NCBI GenBank assembly: GCA_002309695.1 | Contig: DBXV01000025.1 | Coordinates: 9,718 to 37,171, forward strand | Source: Myxococcales bacterium UBA1203 | GTDB lineage: Bacteria > Myxococcota > Myxococcia > Myxococcales > UBA5297 | Direction of reading: 5' to 3' | Length of the DNA stretch: 27,454 bases | Position numbers and translations under genes: made by a program | Notes under the pieces: model-generated | Told to the model about the DNA's origin: nothing | Seen by the model: the letters and a program-made list of their open reading frames with translations, nothing else | The model's database searches: none | Shown here: positions 15,068 to 23,863 of the stretch, one piece after another | How the letters are laid out: every line of letters begins with the position of its first letter | How positions within the stretch are numbered: position 1 is the first letter of the stretch

Positions 15068-16375
15068 ATGAACGACCACGCGAACAAGGATGCACTGCCG
15101 GAAATCACCGAGAAGGCCACCGCCGACGCTGTCCTGCTTGCCGACAGGGCAAAAGCTGCTTCCCGCGCTCTGGGGAAAGCCTCCACGGACCAGAAAAACG
15201 CAGTTCTTGAGGCCATCGCCCGCAGGATTTCTCAAAGCAGTTCGGAAATTCTCGCCGCCAATGCCCTCGACCTCGAAGCCGGCCGCGCTCAGTCAATGAA
15301 GAGCGCCATGCTGGACAGGCTTCGCCTCGATGAGCAGCGCATTCAGGGCATCGTGCAGGCGCTGGACGCCGTGAAGAACCTGAGCGACCCCGTGGGCGAA
15401 GTGACCCGTTCCTGGACGCGCCCCAATGGGCTCAGCGTCTCGCGCGTGCGGATTCCGCTGGGCGTCATCCTGATGATTTACGAGGCGCGGCCCAACGTGA
15501 CGCCCGACGCCGCGGCGCTCTGCCTCAAGAGCGGCAACGCCGTGATTCTGCGCGGGGGCAAAGAGGCGCTCCGCTCCAATCTGGCGCTGGGGAAGGCCAT
15601 CCGGCTGGGACTTGCCGATGCCGGGCTTCCCGAAGACGCGGTGCAGCTCGTGGACACGCCGGACCGGGGGCTGATGCTGGCGCTCCTCAGGCAGGAGGAA
15701 AAAATCGACCTCTGCATTCCCCGGGGCGGCGAATCGCTCATCCGCTTTGTCGCCGCCAACGCCCGCGTTCCCGTGCTCAAGCACTACAAGGGCGTCTGCC
15801 ACGTCTATCTCCACGGCTCCGCCGACCTGAAAAAGGCCATGGCCATCGCCGTCAACGCCAAGGCTCAGCGGCCGGGCGTCTGCAACGCGGCCGAGTGCCT
15901 GCTGGTTGACCGGGCCGCGATGAATCTTCTGCCGCCCGTCGCCATGTCTCTGGTTGAGGCCGGGGTGGAACTCAGGGCCGACCCGGAAGCGCTTCTTCAG
16001 CTGTGCCGCCACCGGGTGCCCGCTGTGCCCGCCAGACCCGACGACTTCGGTCATGAGTTTCTGGACAAAGTCATCGCCATTAAGACGGTGGGCTCTCTCG
16101 ACGAGGCGATGGACCACATCGCCCGCTTCGGCTCCATGCACACGGAAGCCATCGTGGCCGAGGACAAGGACGCCGCTGAACGGTTCGCACGCGAGGTGGT
16201 GGCCTCCGCGGTGATGGTCAACGCCTCCACGCGCTTCAATGACGGCGGCGAGCTGGGGCTGGGCGCGGAAATCGGCATCAGCACCACCAAGCTGCACGCC
16301 TTCGGCCCCATGGGTCTCGAAGAGCTCACCGCTCAGAAATTTATCGTCCGTGGCAATGGCCAGACGCGCGGCTGA
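15068..16375 (+). CDS. proA: Glutamate-5-semialdehyde dehydrogenase (gamma-glutamyl phosphate reductase)
   Basis: This 435-residue NADPH-dependent enzyme reduces gamma-glutamyl phosphate made by ProB; the product cyclises and is reduced by ProC to proline. The aldehyde-dehydrogenase-like core shows IPLGVILMIYEARPNVT, KSGNAVILRGGKEA, the catalytic PGVCNAAECLL (Cys272) and VNASTRFNDGGELGLGAEIG near the end. AAGGA lies about 11 nt before the ATG. It directly follows proB on the same strand. The ProB-ProA intermediate is unstable, which fits their tight coupling. No proC is visible. The kinase gene starts 69 bp downstream with its own good ribosome-binding site. Confidence 0.97.
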   Translation: MNDHANKDALPEITEKATADAVLLADRAKAASRALGKASTDQKNAVLEAIARRISQSSSEILAANALDLEAGRAQSMKSAMLDRLRLDEQRIQGIVQALDAVKNLSDPVGEVTRSWTRPNGLSVSRVRIPLGVILMIYEARPNVTPDAAALCLKSGNAVILRGGKEALRSNLALGKAIRLGLADAGLPEDAVQLVDTPDRGLMLALLRQEEKIDLCIPRGGESLIRFVAANARVPVLKHYKGVCHVYLHGSADLKKAMAIAVNAKAQRPGVCNAAECLLVDRAAMNLLPPVAMSLVEAGVELRADPEALLQLCRHRVPAVPARPDDFGHEFLDKVIAIKTVGSLDEAMDHIARFGSMHTEAIVAEDKDAAERFAREVVASAVMVNASTRFNDGGELGLGAEIGISTTKLHAFGPMGLEELTAQKFIVRGNGQTRG

Positions 16376-16444
16376 CGCGCGCTCCGCCAGAAGAGGAAGT
16401 CCCGAACTCCTGCATTCTCCGCCGCTCAAGGAAAGGCGCCGAAC

Positions 16445-19400
16445 ATGACCACTCCGAGTCAGACAGACCCCGCCGCAGCCCCGCCGAAGGCCCCTGAAAC
16501 CGTGCCCGGTGAGAGCAGTCCTTCTCAGCCCGAAACGACGCCGATTCCCGAAGGAAAAAAACGCACCGTCACCAATATCCCGGCGCCGCCGAAGCCTCTG
16601 ATTCAGGGCGAAAAGCCTCAGGAGACGCCGGTGCCCGCCAGGAAGGGGCTCGCCGCCGCCGCGCCCAAAATTTTCACGGCAGCTGACGCCGGCACTTCGT
16701 CGTCTTCGCTCTTCAAGCCCACTCCCGCCGGCCAGCCGGCACAGCCCGCGCCCATTCCTCCGGCGCCCCAAAAACAGGAGAAGACGGGCGGGACGTCTCT
16801 CAGGTGGCGCAAGAACTCCCTGTCGCAGACGCACACCAACGCCAGGACGAGCGACGACGAATCCGCGCTCATCATTCAGGAGCGCGCTCAGAAGCTGGGG
16901 CCCGGCGTCATCGTCGGCCACTACGAGCTCATCCGCCTTCTGGGCGAGGGCGGCATGGGCGCCGTCTATCTGGCGCGCGACAACCGGCTGGGCAGGCGCG
17001 TGGCCATCAAGTTCCTGCACACCAACGACGAGCATCAGACGCGGCGGTTCATTCTCGAAGCCCGGATGACGGCCCGCTGCGGCCACGAAAACATCGTCGT
17101 CATCTACGAAGCCGACGAGTTCCAGGGCGCCCCCTACATGGTCCTGGAATTTCTCAAGGGCAGCTCGCTCCAGGACATGCTCCAGGAAAAGCGCGGTCCG
17201 ATGCCCGTCGGGCGCGTGGCGGAACTCATGGTTCCCGTCCTGCGGGCTCTGACCTGCGCCCACGAAGCGGGCATCGTTCACCGCGACCTCAAGCCCGACA
17301 ACATCTTCGTCACGCAGAGCGGCACGGTGAAGGTGCTGGACTTCGGCATCTCCAAGGTCCTCCAGGACGACGACAGCATGGCCGACCGCAAGAAGCCGGA
17401 CATGGGCGAGGACGACGATGAAAATTCGGATCTGTCCACAGAGGAACTGGCCAGCATCGATGAGCTCAGGGACCTGAGCGAAGAGAGCGCCTCCCTCACT
17501 GTCGCCGGCTCGCTCATGGGAACCATCCCCTACATGGCGCCGGAGCAGTGGCGTGCCCGTTCAGACATCGACGCGGCCGCCGACATCTGGGCCATCGGCA
17601 TCATCCTCTACAAGATGCTCTCCGGGCAGCACCCGCTCCCGGGCGTTCACGGGATGAACCTGGCCATCGTCGGCAATTACAAAGTGCCCATGCCCAGCCT
17701 GGCGGTGGCCGCTCCCGACCTGCCGGAGGACCTGATTGCCATCGTTGACAGGTGCCTGCTGAAGCGCCGGGCGCAGCGCTGGCCATCGGCTCAGGCCCTT
17801 CTGGAAGCGCTGGAAAAATTCCTGCCGGGGCGCAGCACGCGGGCATTCAACGTCGATGAATGTCCCTACGCGGGGCTGTCTGCCTTCCAGGAAAACGACG
17901 CCGACCGCTTCTTCGGCCGCGACGCGGAAATCTCCGCTCTGGTCAACATGATTCGCGAGCAGCCGCTGGTGGGCATCGCCGGCGCCTCGGGTGCAGGCAA
18001 AAGCTCCATCGTCCGCGCCGGTGTCGTTCCCGCCCTCAAGCGCTCCGGCGAAAAATGGGTCGCGCGCTTCATTCGTCCCGGAAGGACGCCGCTCCTGGCG
18101 CTGGCAGAGGCCATCGTGCCGCCGGCGCAGGGCGAGAAGGCCGCTGAGCGCGTCGATGCAGTCGCATTCCTGGCCAAGACCATCGCCAGTGAGCCCGGCA
18201 AAGCCGGCGCGCTGCTCCGCTCCGAGGCCCGCATTCAGGGCTACAGCCTGCTCCTCTTCGTGGACCAGTTTGAGGAGCTCTTCACGCAGGGCATCTCCAC
18301 CGAAGAGCGCACCGCCTTTACGGCCTGCCTCTCCTCCATCGCCGACGACGCCAGCTCCCCTACCCGCGTGGTGCTTTCGCTGCGCGCCGACTTCCTGGAC
18401 CGCGTCAGCGAGGACCGCCGGTTCCTGTCAGAGCTGTCTCAGGGGCTGTTTTTCCTGACCGCGCCCGGCCGCGACAGCATGCGGGACGCCATCCTCGAAC
18501 CCGCCCGCCTCGCCGGCTTCAAGTTCGAGAATGCCGAGATCGTGGAGGACATGCTGGACCACCTGGCGTCCACCCAGGGCGCACTGCCGCTGCTCCAGTT
18601 CGCCGCCAGCAAGCTGTGGGACGCCCGGGACAAGAAGAACAAGCTTCTGACGGAGAGCGGCTACGACGAGATGGGCGGCATCGCCGGAGCGCTGGCGACG
18701 CATGCCGACAGCGTGGTCCGCGACCTGCCCGCCGAGGAACAGAAGGAAGTTCGTGCCCTGTTCCTCAGGCTCGTTTCCTCCGAGCGCACGCGCGCGCTGG
18801 TGCCGATGGATGACCTTCTGGAACAGGCCTCCAGCCGCGCCGCTCTCGAAGAGCTCATCAACAGGCTCGTTCAGGCCCGGCTTCTGGTCGTTCAGACGAG
18901 CGGCGGCGTCACCACGGTCGAGATTGTCCACGAATCGCTCATTTCCAGCTGGCCGACGCTTCGGCGGTGGCTCGATGAATCGGGCGAGGATGTGGCCTTC
19001 CTCGAACAGCTGCGCACGGCGGCCAAGCAGTGGGAGTCCAAGTCAAAATCGAAGGACCTGCTCTGGCGCGGCGATCTCGTGGACGAAGCCCGCAGGTTCA
19101 AGAAGCGCTTCCGTGGCAGCCTCTCCGCATCGCAGGACAGCTTCCTCAAAGCCTCCTTCGCCCTGCAAACGCACACCGCGCGGCTCAAGAGAGGGGCCTT
19201 TGCCGCCGGCGCCGTCATTCTGCTCGCGTTCAGCGGTTCCATGGCGTTCCTCAAGGCCGAAGCGGACAACGAACGGATTGAGGCGGAGCGCCAACGGATT
19301 GAGGCGGAGCGCCAAAAGACCATCGCTGTCGCCGCCAAAGAGGACGCGGACAAACAGCGGGACATTGCCGAGAAGCGCCTGAAAGAAATCGAAGAAAAGG

Positions 19401-19900
19401 AGAAGGCTCGGCTCGCGGCTCAGGCTGAGGCCGATGAAAACGCCCGCGTCGCCCGCGAGCAGGAAGCCCGGGCGCTTGAAGAAGCCAAGCGGGCTCAGGC
19501 GGAAGAGGCCCGGCGTCTCGAAGAAATGCGCAAGAAGGAGAGCGCGGAGGCGGAGGCACGGCTGGCGCAGGAAAAGCGGGCTCAGGCGGAAGCTCAGGCC
19601 AGGCTGGAAGCCGAAAAGAAGCAGCTGGCCGAAGAGCGTGCCAAAACCGAGGCCGCGCAGAGAGCCGAGGCCCAGCGTCAGGCGCAAATCGAGGCCGAAA
19701 AGAAACGTCAGGCAGAAGCCCGGGCTCAGGAAGAGGCGAAGCAGCGGGCCGAAGCAGAGCGGCAGGCGCGCCTCGAAGCGGAAAAGAAGCGCCAGGCGGA
19801 AGCTGCAGCTGAAAAGGCGCGGAAGGAAAAGGAGCGCCTCGACGCGGAAAAGGCTGCGCGTAAGGCCCGAATCGGCGCCATCGATCCCGACGCTCTCTGA
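16445..19900 (+). CDS. Transmembrane Ser/Thr protein kinase fused to an nSTAND1-like ATPase and a long coiled coil
   Basis: This 1151-residue protein has a disordered Pro-rich N-terminus, then a PknB-type kinase domain from Tyr160: glycine loop LLGEGGMGAVYLA, Lys189 in VAIKF, HRDLKPDN at 279-286, DFG at 299-301 and APE at 365-367. All catalytic residues are present. The DFG-APE distance is 69 residues, with an acidic insertion. The STAND-type ATPase follows: FFGRDAEISAL, Walker A GASGAGKSS (513-521), Walker B LLFVDQFEEL (603-612) and SLRADFLDRV. A single membrane helix spans about 919-938, and about 200 residues of Ala/Glu/Lys/Arg-rich coiled coil end the protein, including an exact 21-bp tandem repeat at 19272-19313. 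Family members more often carry WD40 repeats after the ATPase. AAGGAAAGG precedes the ATG. It likely senses envelope signals. Confidence 0.92.
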   Translation: MTTPSQTDPAAAPPKAPETVPGESSPSQPETTPIPEGKKRTVTNIPAPPKPLIQGEKPQETPVPARKGLAAAAPKIFTAADAGTSSSSLFKPTPAGQPAQPAPIPPAPQKQEKTGGTSLRWRKNSLSQTHTNARTSDDESALIIQERAQKLGPGVIVGHYELIRLLGEGGMGAVYLARDNRLGRRVAIKFLHTNDEHQTRRFILEARMTARCGHENIVVIYEADEFQGAPYMVLEFLKGSSLQDMLQEKRGPMPVGRVAELMVPVLRALTCAHEAGIVHRDLKPDNIFVTQSGTVKVLDFGISKVLQDDDSMADRKKPDMGEDDDENSDLSTEELASIDELRDLSEESASLTVAGSLMGTIPYMAPEQWRARSDIDAAADIWAIGIILYKMLSGQHPLPGVHGMNLAIVGNYKVPMPSLAVAAPDLPEDLIAIVDRCLLKRRAQRWPSAQALLEALEKFLPGRSTRAFNVDECPYAGLSAFQENDADRFFGRDAEISALVNMIREQPLVGIAGASGAGKSSIVRAGVVPALKRSGEKWVARFIRPGRTPLLALAEAIVPPAQGEKAAERVDAVAFLAKTIASEPGKAGALLRSEARIQGYSLLLFVDQFEELFTQGISTEERTAFTACLSSIADDASSPTRVVLSLRADFLDRVSEDRRFLSELSQGLFFLTAPGRDSMRDAILEPARLAGFKFENAEIVEDMLDHLASTQGALPLLQFAASKLWDARDKKNKLLTESGYDEMGGIAGALATHADSVVRDLPAEEQKEVRALFLRLVSSERTRALVPMDDLLEQASSRAALEELINRLVQARLLVVQTSGGVTTVEIVHESLISSWPTLRRWLDESGEDVAFLEQLRTAAKQWESKSKSKDLLWRGDLVDEARRFKKRFRGSLSASQDSFLKASFALQTHTARLKRGAFAAGAVILLAFSGSMAFLKAEADNERIEAERQRIEAERQKTIAVAAKEDADKQRDIAEKRLKEIEEKEKARLAAQAEADENARVAREQEARALEEAKRAQAEEARRLEEMRKKESAEAEARLAQEKRAQAEAQARLEAEKKQLAEERAKTEAAQRAEAQRQAQIEAEKKRQAEARAQEEAKQRAEAERQARLEAEKKRQAEAAAEKARKEKERLDAEKAARKARIGAIDPDAL

Positions 19901-19962
19901 CAGCGGGGGGCAGTGTCTGCTGACTGCTACCCCGCGTCTCCCGACAAGACTGAACAGCGGCC

Positions 19963-20868
19963 ATGGCACAGCTTCAAAACACGTTTTCCTGGTCCAAATC
20001 GCGCCACGGCAAATTCATGGAATGCCGTCGCCTCTACTGGTTCCACTACTACGGCAGCTGGGGAGGCTGGATTGCCGAGGCACCGCCGGAAGTGCGCGAG
20101 CGCTACATCCTCAAGAACCTGTCCACGCGGCAGCAGTGGGCAGGGAAAGTGGTCCACGACGTTCTCCAGCAGGCGCTCATGTGCATCCACGCGGGCGGCG
20201 AAATTCCCTGCGGCCGGCTCATCGACATGGCCCACACGACGATGCGGGAGCAGTTCAGGGCCAGCCGCGCGGGCGCCTATCGGACCAATCCCAAGAGGTA
20301 TCCGGGGCTGGTGGAGCACGAGCTCTGCCTGCCGGTGTCCAACGACGAGTGGAAGCGCAACTGGGAGAACGCCCGAAGCTGCATCGCCCGCTTCTATGAG
20401 GCGGGCTGGCCCGAGCGCGCCCGCAGGATTCCGGCGGACAGCTGGCTGCCGGTGGACGCCCTGGACACGTTCCTCCTCGACGGCGTCACAGTGTACGCAG
20501 CCCCCGACTTTGCCCTTCGCGAAAATGGCCGCCTCATCATTGTGGACTGGAAGACCGGCACGCCCCGCGAGGAGGACCAGAAGCAGGTCCAGTGCTACGT
20601 CCTGTTCGCGGCCGATAAGTGGAATGCGCCCACGGGAAGCATCACCGCGCGGCTCGTCTATCTGGGCAGCGGCGATGAAATCGATGTGGCCGTGGATGAC
20701 GCCGCGCTGGAGGACTTCAAAGTCCACTTTCGGAAGAGCGTGGCCGACATGAAAGCATGCCTCCGGGACCCCGACGCCAACACGGCGTGCATCGAAGACT
20801 TCCCGATGACCGAAAACACTGCCTCATGCTGCGGATGCCCGTTCCGCAGACTCTGCGGCAGAGGCTGA
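19963..20868 (+). CDS. PD-(D/E)XK family nuclease with a predicted [4Fe-4S] cluster
   Basis: This 301-residue protein has the RecB/Cas4-type nuclease layout. It begins with FSWSKSRHGKFMECRRLYWF, giving Cys21, then His65 in GKVVHD, Asp182 in YAAPDFAL, Asp195-x-Lys197 in IIVDWKTGT and the Gln209-x-x-Tyr212 helix. The C-terminus has Cys289/290, Cys292 and Cys298 in CCGCPFRRLC. The separated N-terminal Cys plus C-x2-C-x5-C matches the iron-sulfur arrangement of Cas4, AddB and related nucleases. It lacks a helicase domain and no CRISPR or helicase gene lies nearby. It starts 62 bp after the kinase gene with no strong ribosome-binding site, so co-transcription is possible. The role is unknown; DNA repair or processing is inferred. 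Confidence 0.85.
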   Translation: MAQLQNTFSWSKSRHGKFMECRRLYWFHYYGSWGGWIAEAPPEVRERYILKNLSTRQQWAGKVVHDVLQQALMCIHAGGEIPCGRLIDMAHTTMREQFRASRAGAYRTNPKRYPGLVEHELCLPVSNDEWKRNWENARSCIARFYEAGWPERARRIPADSWLPVDALDTFLLDGVTVYAAPDFALRENGRLIIVDWKTGTPREEDQKQVQCYVLFAADKWNAPTGSITARLVYLGSGDEIDVAVDDAALEDFKVHFRKSVADMKACLRDPDANTACIEDFPMTENTASCCGCPFRRLCGRG

Positions 20869-20912
20869 ACGCCGCGCAAAAAGCGCTTCGGAAAGCAGCA
20901 TTCCGTTTTCCC

Positions 20913-20956
20913 AAAACAAAAATCCCCTCGGCAGCGCGCCGAAGGGATTTTGTTTT
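20913..20956. terminator. Bidirectional Rho-independent terminator
   Basis: A long stem pairs AAAACAAAAATCCCCTCGGC (20913-20932) with 20938-20956, with a 5-nt loop and small mismatches. A/T-rich flanks give T runs on both strands. It lies between the convergent nuclease and TPR genes. Confidence 0.88.
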
Positions 20957-20990
20957 ACGTGCATCATTCCGGGCTTCAGGGGGGAGCTGT

Positions 20991-23072
20991 CTATTTCTTC
21001 TTCCGCTTCCTGCCTGTTTCCTGAGATTCGGCCGGGCGGCATCCCTTGGTCAGCGTGTACTCATAGGTGCCCAGCTCATCGCGCCAGTATTCGCCCTCAT
21101 ACGGCCAATAGACCTGCTGGTCCGCCACAGCCACCGAGTGGTTGTACTTCTGGACCACCTCGACGGACCCCTGCGAGGCGATGGCCTCTTCCAGGAAGCT
21201 CTTCTCCTGGCTGCTGGTCTCGAACTTGATGCGCAGCGCCTGGCCCAGAAGCCCCTTCAGCTGCTCCAGCTCAAACTCCAGCTTGGCCTTGGCCATCATG
21301 CCCGCCTTTTCCATCAGGGCCCGGCGCTCCGCCTTGAGCTCCTCGTTCAGAGCCTTGGACAGCTCGGAGAATTTGAACAGGTCGCTCTTCTTGCGGATGG
21401 CATCCATCTCGACCTCAACTTCCTGAATGATGTCGCTGGACGCCTTCAGGTCCTTGTCGGTCAGCGCCAGACTCAGGATGCGCTCCAGAATCCAGTTGGT
21501 CCCGCCGGACCCCGCCCGGTTGCGCTTCTGAACCTCCGCAAAAATTTCCCAGTAGCCGGCAGCGTCTGTGTTGGCGTTGGTGATGCGCACCAGCTCGTCG
21601 TGCACCGGCATGTAGGTCTTCTCAAACTCCTCAAGAATCGCCCGTGCCTCCCGATAGCGGCAGTTCTCGTAATAGATGACCGCCTTCAGAATGAGGGACT
21701 CGGGGAAATACTCGTCTTTGAAGAAGGGCGAAGAGAGGGTGATGAGATTGCCCAGCGCCCGCTCGTATTCGCCAATACGGTAATGAGCCCAGCTGGCCTC
21801 AAAGAGCGCCTCCAGCCACTGGTCAGAGCCCCGATCGACCTTGTTGTAATAGAAGACGGCATATCGATTCTGACGGTGACCGTAGTGGGTGCGCGCCAGC
21901 TGCATGAACGCCATCTCCCGCATCTTCAGGTCGGCCTGCGGGTTTTGCCGGGGATTGTTGAGGCGGACCACGTTCTTGAAGGACTCCACCGCCTGAGCGA
22001 AGTCGCCCTGCGCGAAGAAGATGACGCCCTCGAGATACTTGGTCTTCGTGTAAAACGGGTCGTCGCTTGGAATCATCAGGATGAGCTTCTTGGCCTCTTC
22101 AAAGGCCGCGTTGGCGTCATCCTTCTGCTCCAGCTGAACGAAGGCCTTGGCCCGATTGAAATGATAGCGGGCCAGCAGGTAGCGGAACTGCGAACGGAAG
22201 CGCTCGGGGAAATCCGCATTGGCGTGCTTGGCCACCTCGTCCAGAACCACCTGCTCGTTGACGGTCTTGCGGGCGATGTAGAACAGCCATTCGAGACACG
22301 TCTTGAACACTTTGGTGTTCTCGCCCTTGTCCAGCAGAATTTTGAAGTGGTTCAGGGCCGAATGGTACAGCCCCATCCGGTAAAGCGTCTTGGCCAGCGT
22401 GTACTGAGTCTCGTCGTGGAGCTCCGCCATATTGGGGTCCTTGAGGATCTCATGCAGAGCCAAGGCGGCGGTCTCGTAGCGCTTGGAATTGAAAAGTTTA
22501 ATTGCCGCATCCAGACGCTGACGCTCGGCGCTCTTGCCTGCCACGTCCACAGCCTCAAAGCTCATCACGGGCGCGTTTGTCGGAGGCGGAGGAGGTGGAG
22601 GCGGAGGAGGAACAACAACGTCCTCCCTGGAATGCTTCGGCGCGGCAGGCGGCGGGTTGCTCAGGTCCATGCCGCCGCTCTCGGCAGTCTGCTGCGCAGG
22701 CGAGGACGATGTATCGCCGCCCGACATATCGAGCCCAAAACCGCCGAAATCTCCGGCGTCATCTGATGAAGCGGCTGCCGACGAATCGCTCTTTCCCGAC
22801 TTTTTCCCGCCTTTTTTGCCCTTCTTGGATTTCTTCTTTTTCTTCTTCCCTTTCTTTTTTTTCTTCGACGAGCCCCCGCCGTCGTCGCTCAAATCCATGC
22901 CGCCAAAATCAAACTGGGTCAGCACAAGCTCCTGAGCGGCAGAGGCGGCCTCCCCCGCGGCAGAAGCAGGAGCCGCAGAAGCGCCGAATGAAAACAAAAG
23001 CGTGGGAGCCACCAGAGCGCACAGGACGCCCTTCCAGGAAGCGCAGAATTTAGAAGTACGTGTCGCGTTCAT
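20991..23072 (-). CDS. Periplasmic TPR protein of Glt/Nfs-type surface machinery (GltC/NfsC-like)
   Basis: This 693-residue protein begins MNATRTSKFCASWKGVLCAL and has a signal peptide to about residue 40. The tail after it holds FDFGGMDLS (54-62), a Lys-rich run (70-94), DFGGFGLDMS (108-117), GGMDLS (133-138) and ten prolines (155-164). From residue 180 on there are many TPR-type helical repeats (YHFNRAKAFVQLEQKDDANAAFEEA, YLEGVIFFAQGDFAQAVESFKNVV, ASWAHYRIGEYERALGN). A predicted coiled coil follows, and the end has WPYEGEYWRDELGTYEY. The ATG at 23072 (GAGG 7 nt upstream) is preferred over TTG at 23078, which overlaps the previous stop. It is last in an operon after two barrels. In Myxococcus the GltB-GltA-GltC order is the same, so a gliding or polymer-export role is inferred. 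Confidence 0.85.
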   Translation of the reverse strand: MNATRTSKFCASWKGVLCALVAPTLLFSFGASAAPASAAGEAASAAQELVLTQFDFGGMDLSDDGGGSSKKKKKGKKKKKKSKKGKKGGKKSGKSDSSAAASSDDAGDFGGFGLDMSGGDTSSSPAQQTAESGGMDLSNPPPAAPKHSREDVVVPPPPPPPPPPTNAPVMSFEAVDVAGKSAERQRLDAAIKLFNSKRYETAALALHEILKDPNMAELHDETQYTLAKTLYRMGLYHSALNHFKILLDKGENTKVFKTCLEWLFYIARKTVNEQVVLDEVAKHANADFPERFRSQFRYLLARYHFNRAKAFVQLEQKDDANAAFEEAKKLILMIPSDDPFYTKTKYLEGVIFFAQGDFAQAVESFKNVVRLNNPRQNPQADLKMREMAFMQLARTHYGHRQNRYAVFYYNKVDRGSDQWLEALFEASWAHYRIGEYERALGNLITLSSPFFKDEYFPESLILKAVIYYENCRYREARAILEEFEKTYMPVHDELVRITNANTDAAGYWEIFAEVQKRNRAGSGGTNWILERILSLALTDKDLKASSDIIQEVEVEMDAIRKKSDLFKFSELSKALNEELKAERRALMEKAGMMAKAKLEFELEQLKGLLGQALRIKFETSSQEKSFLEEAIASQGSVEVVQKYNHSVAVADQQVYWPYEGEYWRDELGTYEYTLTKGCRPAESQETGRKRKKK

Positions 23073-23074
23073 TC

Positions 23075-23857
23075 TCAATCCTCACTTCCTGCGCCCAAGA
23101 AGAACGACAGGCCGATTTCAAACATGATCTGGTTCTCGATTTTGCTGGTCGAATCCCCCAGCGTCACCGTCGCTCCTTTGTAGATGTAATCCCGGAGCTC
23201 AAAGCGCAGGGCGATCCAGTTGTTGAAAACCAGTCGGAAAAGCAGGCCCACATGGCCGCCGAAGGCAAACTTCTTGGCACCCTCAAATTCCGAATTCACA
23301 GGCGCCGAATACTGAATGCCGTCAATTCCGCCTGTCAGGCCGAAGTCGAAATGCAGGACGTGCTCGGCCATCAGGCTGAGCTTCCCGTAAAGAGGCGTCC
23401 AAGAAAGTCCCAGGCCGGCCAGAAGCCCCAAGCGCCCGGGAACGTTCGTCATCGAATCGACTTCCGGGGAAGTGCATTCGCCAGACGAATCACAGACGGA
23501 AACAGCGCGGCTGGTCAGGTTGAAGTTGTAAAGCAGGTGGGCCGTTACGGAGAAGGAATCGAAGATGTGGTAATCGGCCTTCAGGCCCAGCCCCAGCTTC
23601 TGAAAGAAGGCATCGCCAAAGCTGACATTGAAGGTCGGCGACAGCTCGAAGCGATGCTTCTTAAAAAACAGGCGGCCTGAAACCGGCGGAATTTTGTCTT
23701 CCAGCTTCGAGGTGTGGACCACCTCAACGTCATCGCCGGAATCGGCGGGCGCGGCAGACTTCTGGGCCAGTGCCGTCAGGGGCATGACGGTCATCGCCAG
23801 CATCAGCATGAGCGCCAGAACGCCCTTTCGTTTCATCATCCCGGAAAGAAAGCGCAT
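23075..23857 (-). CDS. Outer-membrane beta-barrel protein, myxobacterial OMP family (GltA/NfsA-like position)
   Basis: This 260-residue protein begins MRFLSGMMKRKGVLALMLML and has a signal peptide ending near TALAQ (residue 32). The mature part has the pattern GRLFFKKHRFELSPTFNVSF, GDAFFQKLGLGLKADYHIFD, then alternating hydrophobic strands and a C-terminal strand ending IGLSFFLGAGSED. This matches the myxobacterial outer-membrane barrel domain (RxxFFKxxxFELxP...D.F....G.GL.Y). A Cys pair in a loop (CDSSGEC) could form a disulfide. AGGAG about 9 nt before the ATG overlaps the end of the preceding barrel gene, which is only 6 bp away. Its stop is 2 bp from the start of the TPR gene, so the three genes are translationally coupled. 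Confidence 0.85.
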   Translation of the reverse strand: MRFLSGMMKRKGVLALMLMLAMTVMPLTALAQKSAAPADSGDDVEVVHTSKLEDKIPPVSGRLFFKKHRFELSPTFNVSFGDAFFQKLGLGLKADYHIFDSFSVTAHLLYNFNLTSRAVSVCDSSGECTSPEVDSMTNVPGRLGLLAGLGLSWTPLYGKLSLMAEHVLHFDFGLTGGIDGIQYSAPVNSEFEGAKKFAFGGHVGLLFRLVFNNWIALRFELRDYIYKGATVTLGDSTSKIENQIMFEIGLSFFLGAGSED

Positions 23858-23863
23858 GGCGTG

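Noticed and set aside
15293..17281. Very long open frame (662 codons) on the minus strand opposite proA and the kinase gene
   Set aside because: It is a GC-rich shadow frame; the plus strand encodes recognisable ProA and kinase domains with all motifs, and the minus translation is Arg/His/Val-rich with no family features.
19272..19313. 21-bp exact tandem repeat considered as a stand-alone repeat element
   Set aside because: It lies inside the coiled-coil coding region and encodes the repeated Glu/Arg/Ile heptad-like segment, so it is part of the protein.
22580..22612. GGA/GGC-rich run considered as a simple-sequence repeat
   Set aside because: It encodes the polyproline run of the TPR protein on the minus strand and needs no separate element.
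20757..22766. Long plus-strand open frame (669 codons) opposite the TPR gene
   Set aside because: It is antisense to a protein with a signal peptide and clear TPR repeats; the translation is Leu/His/Val-rich and resembles no protein family.
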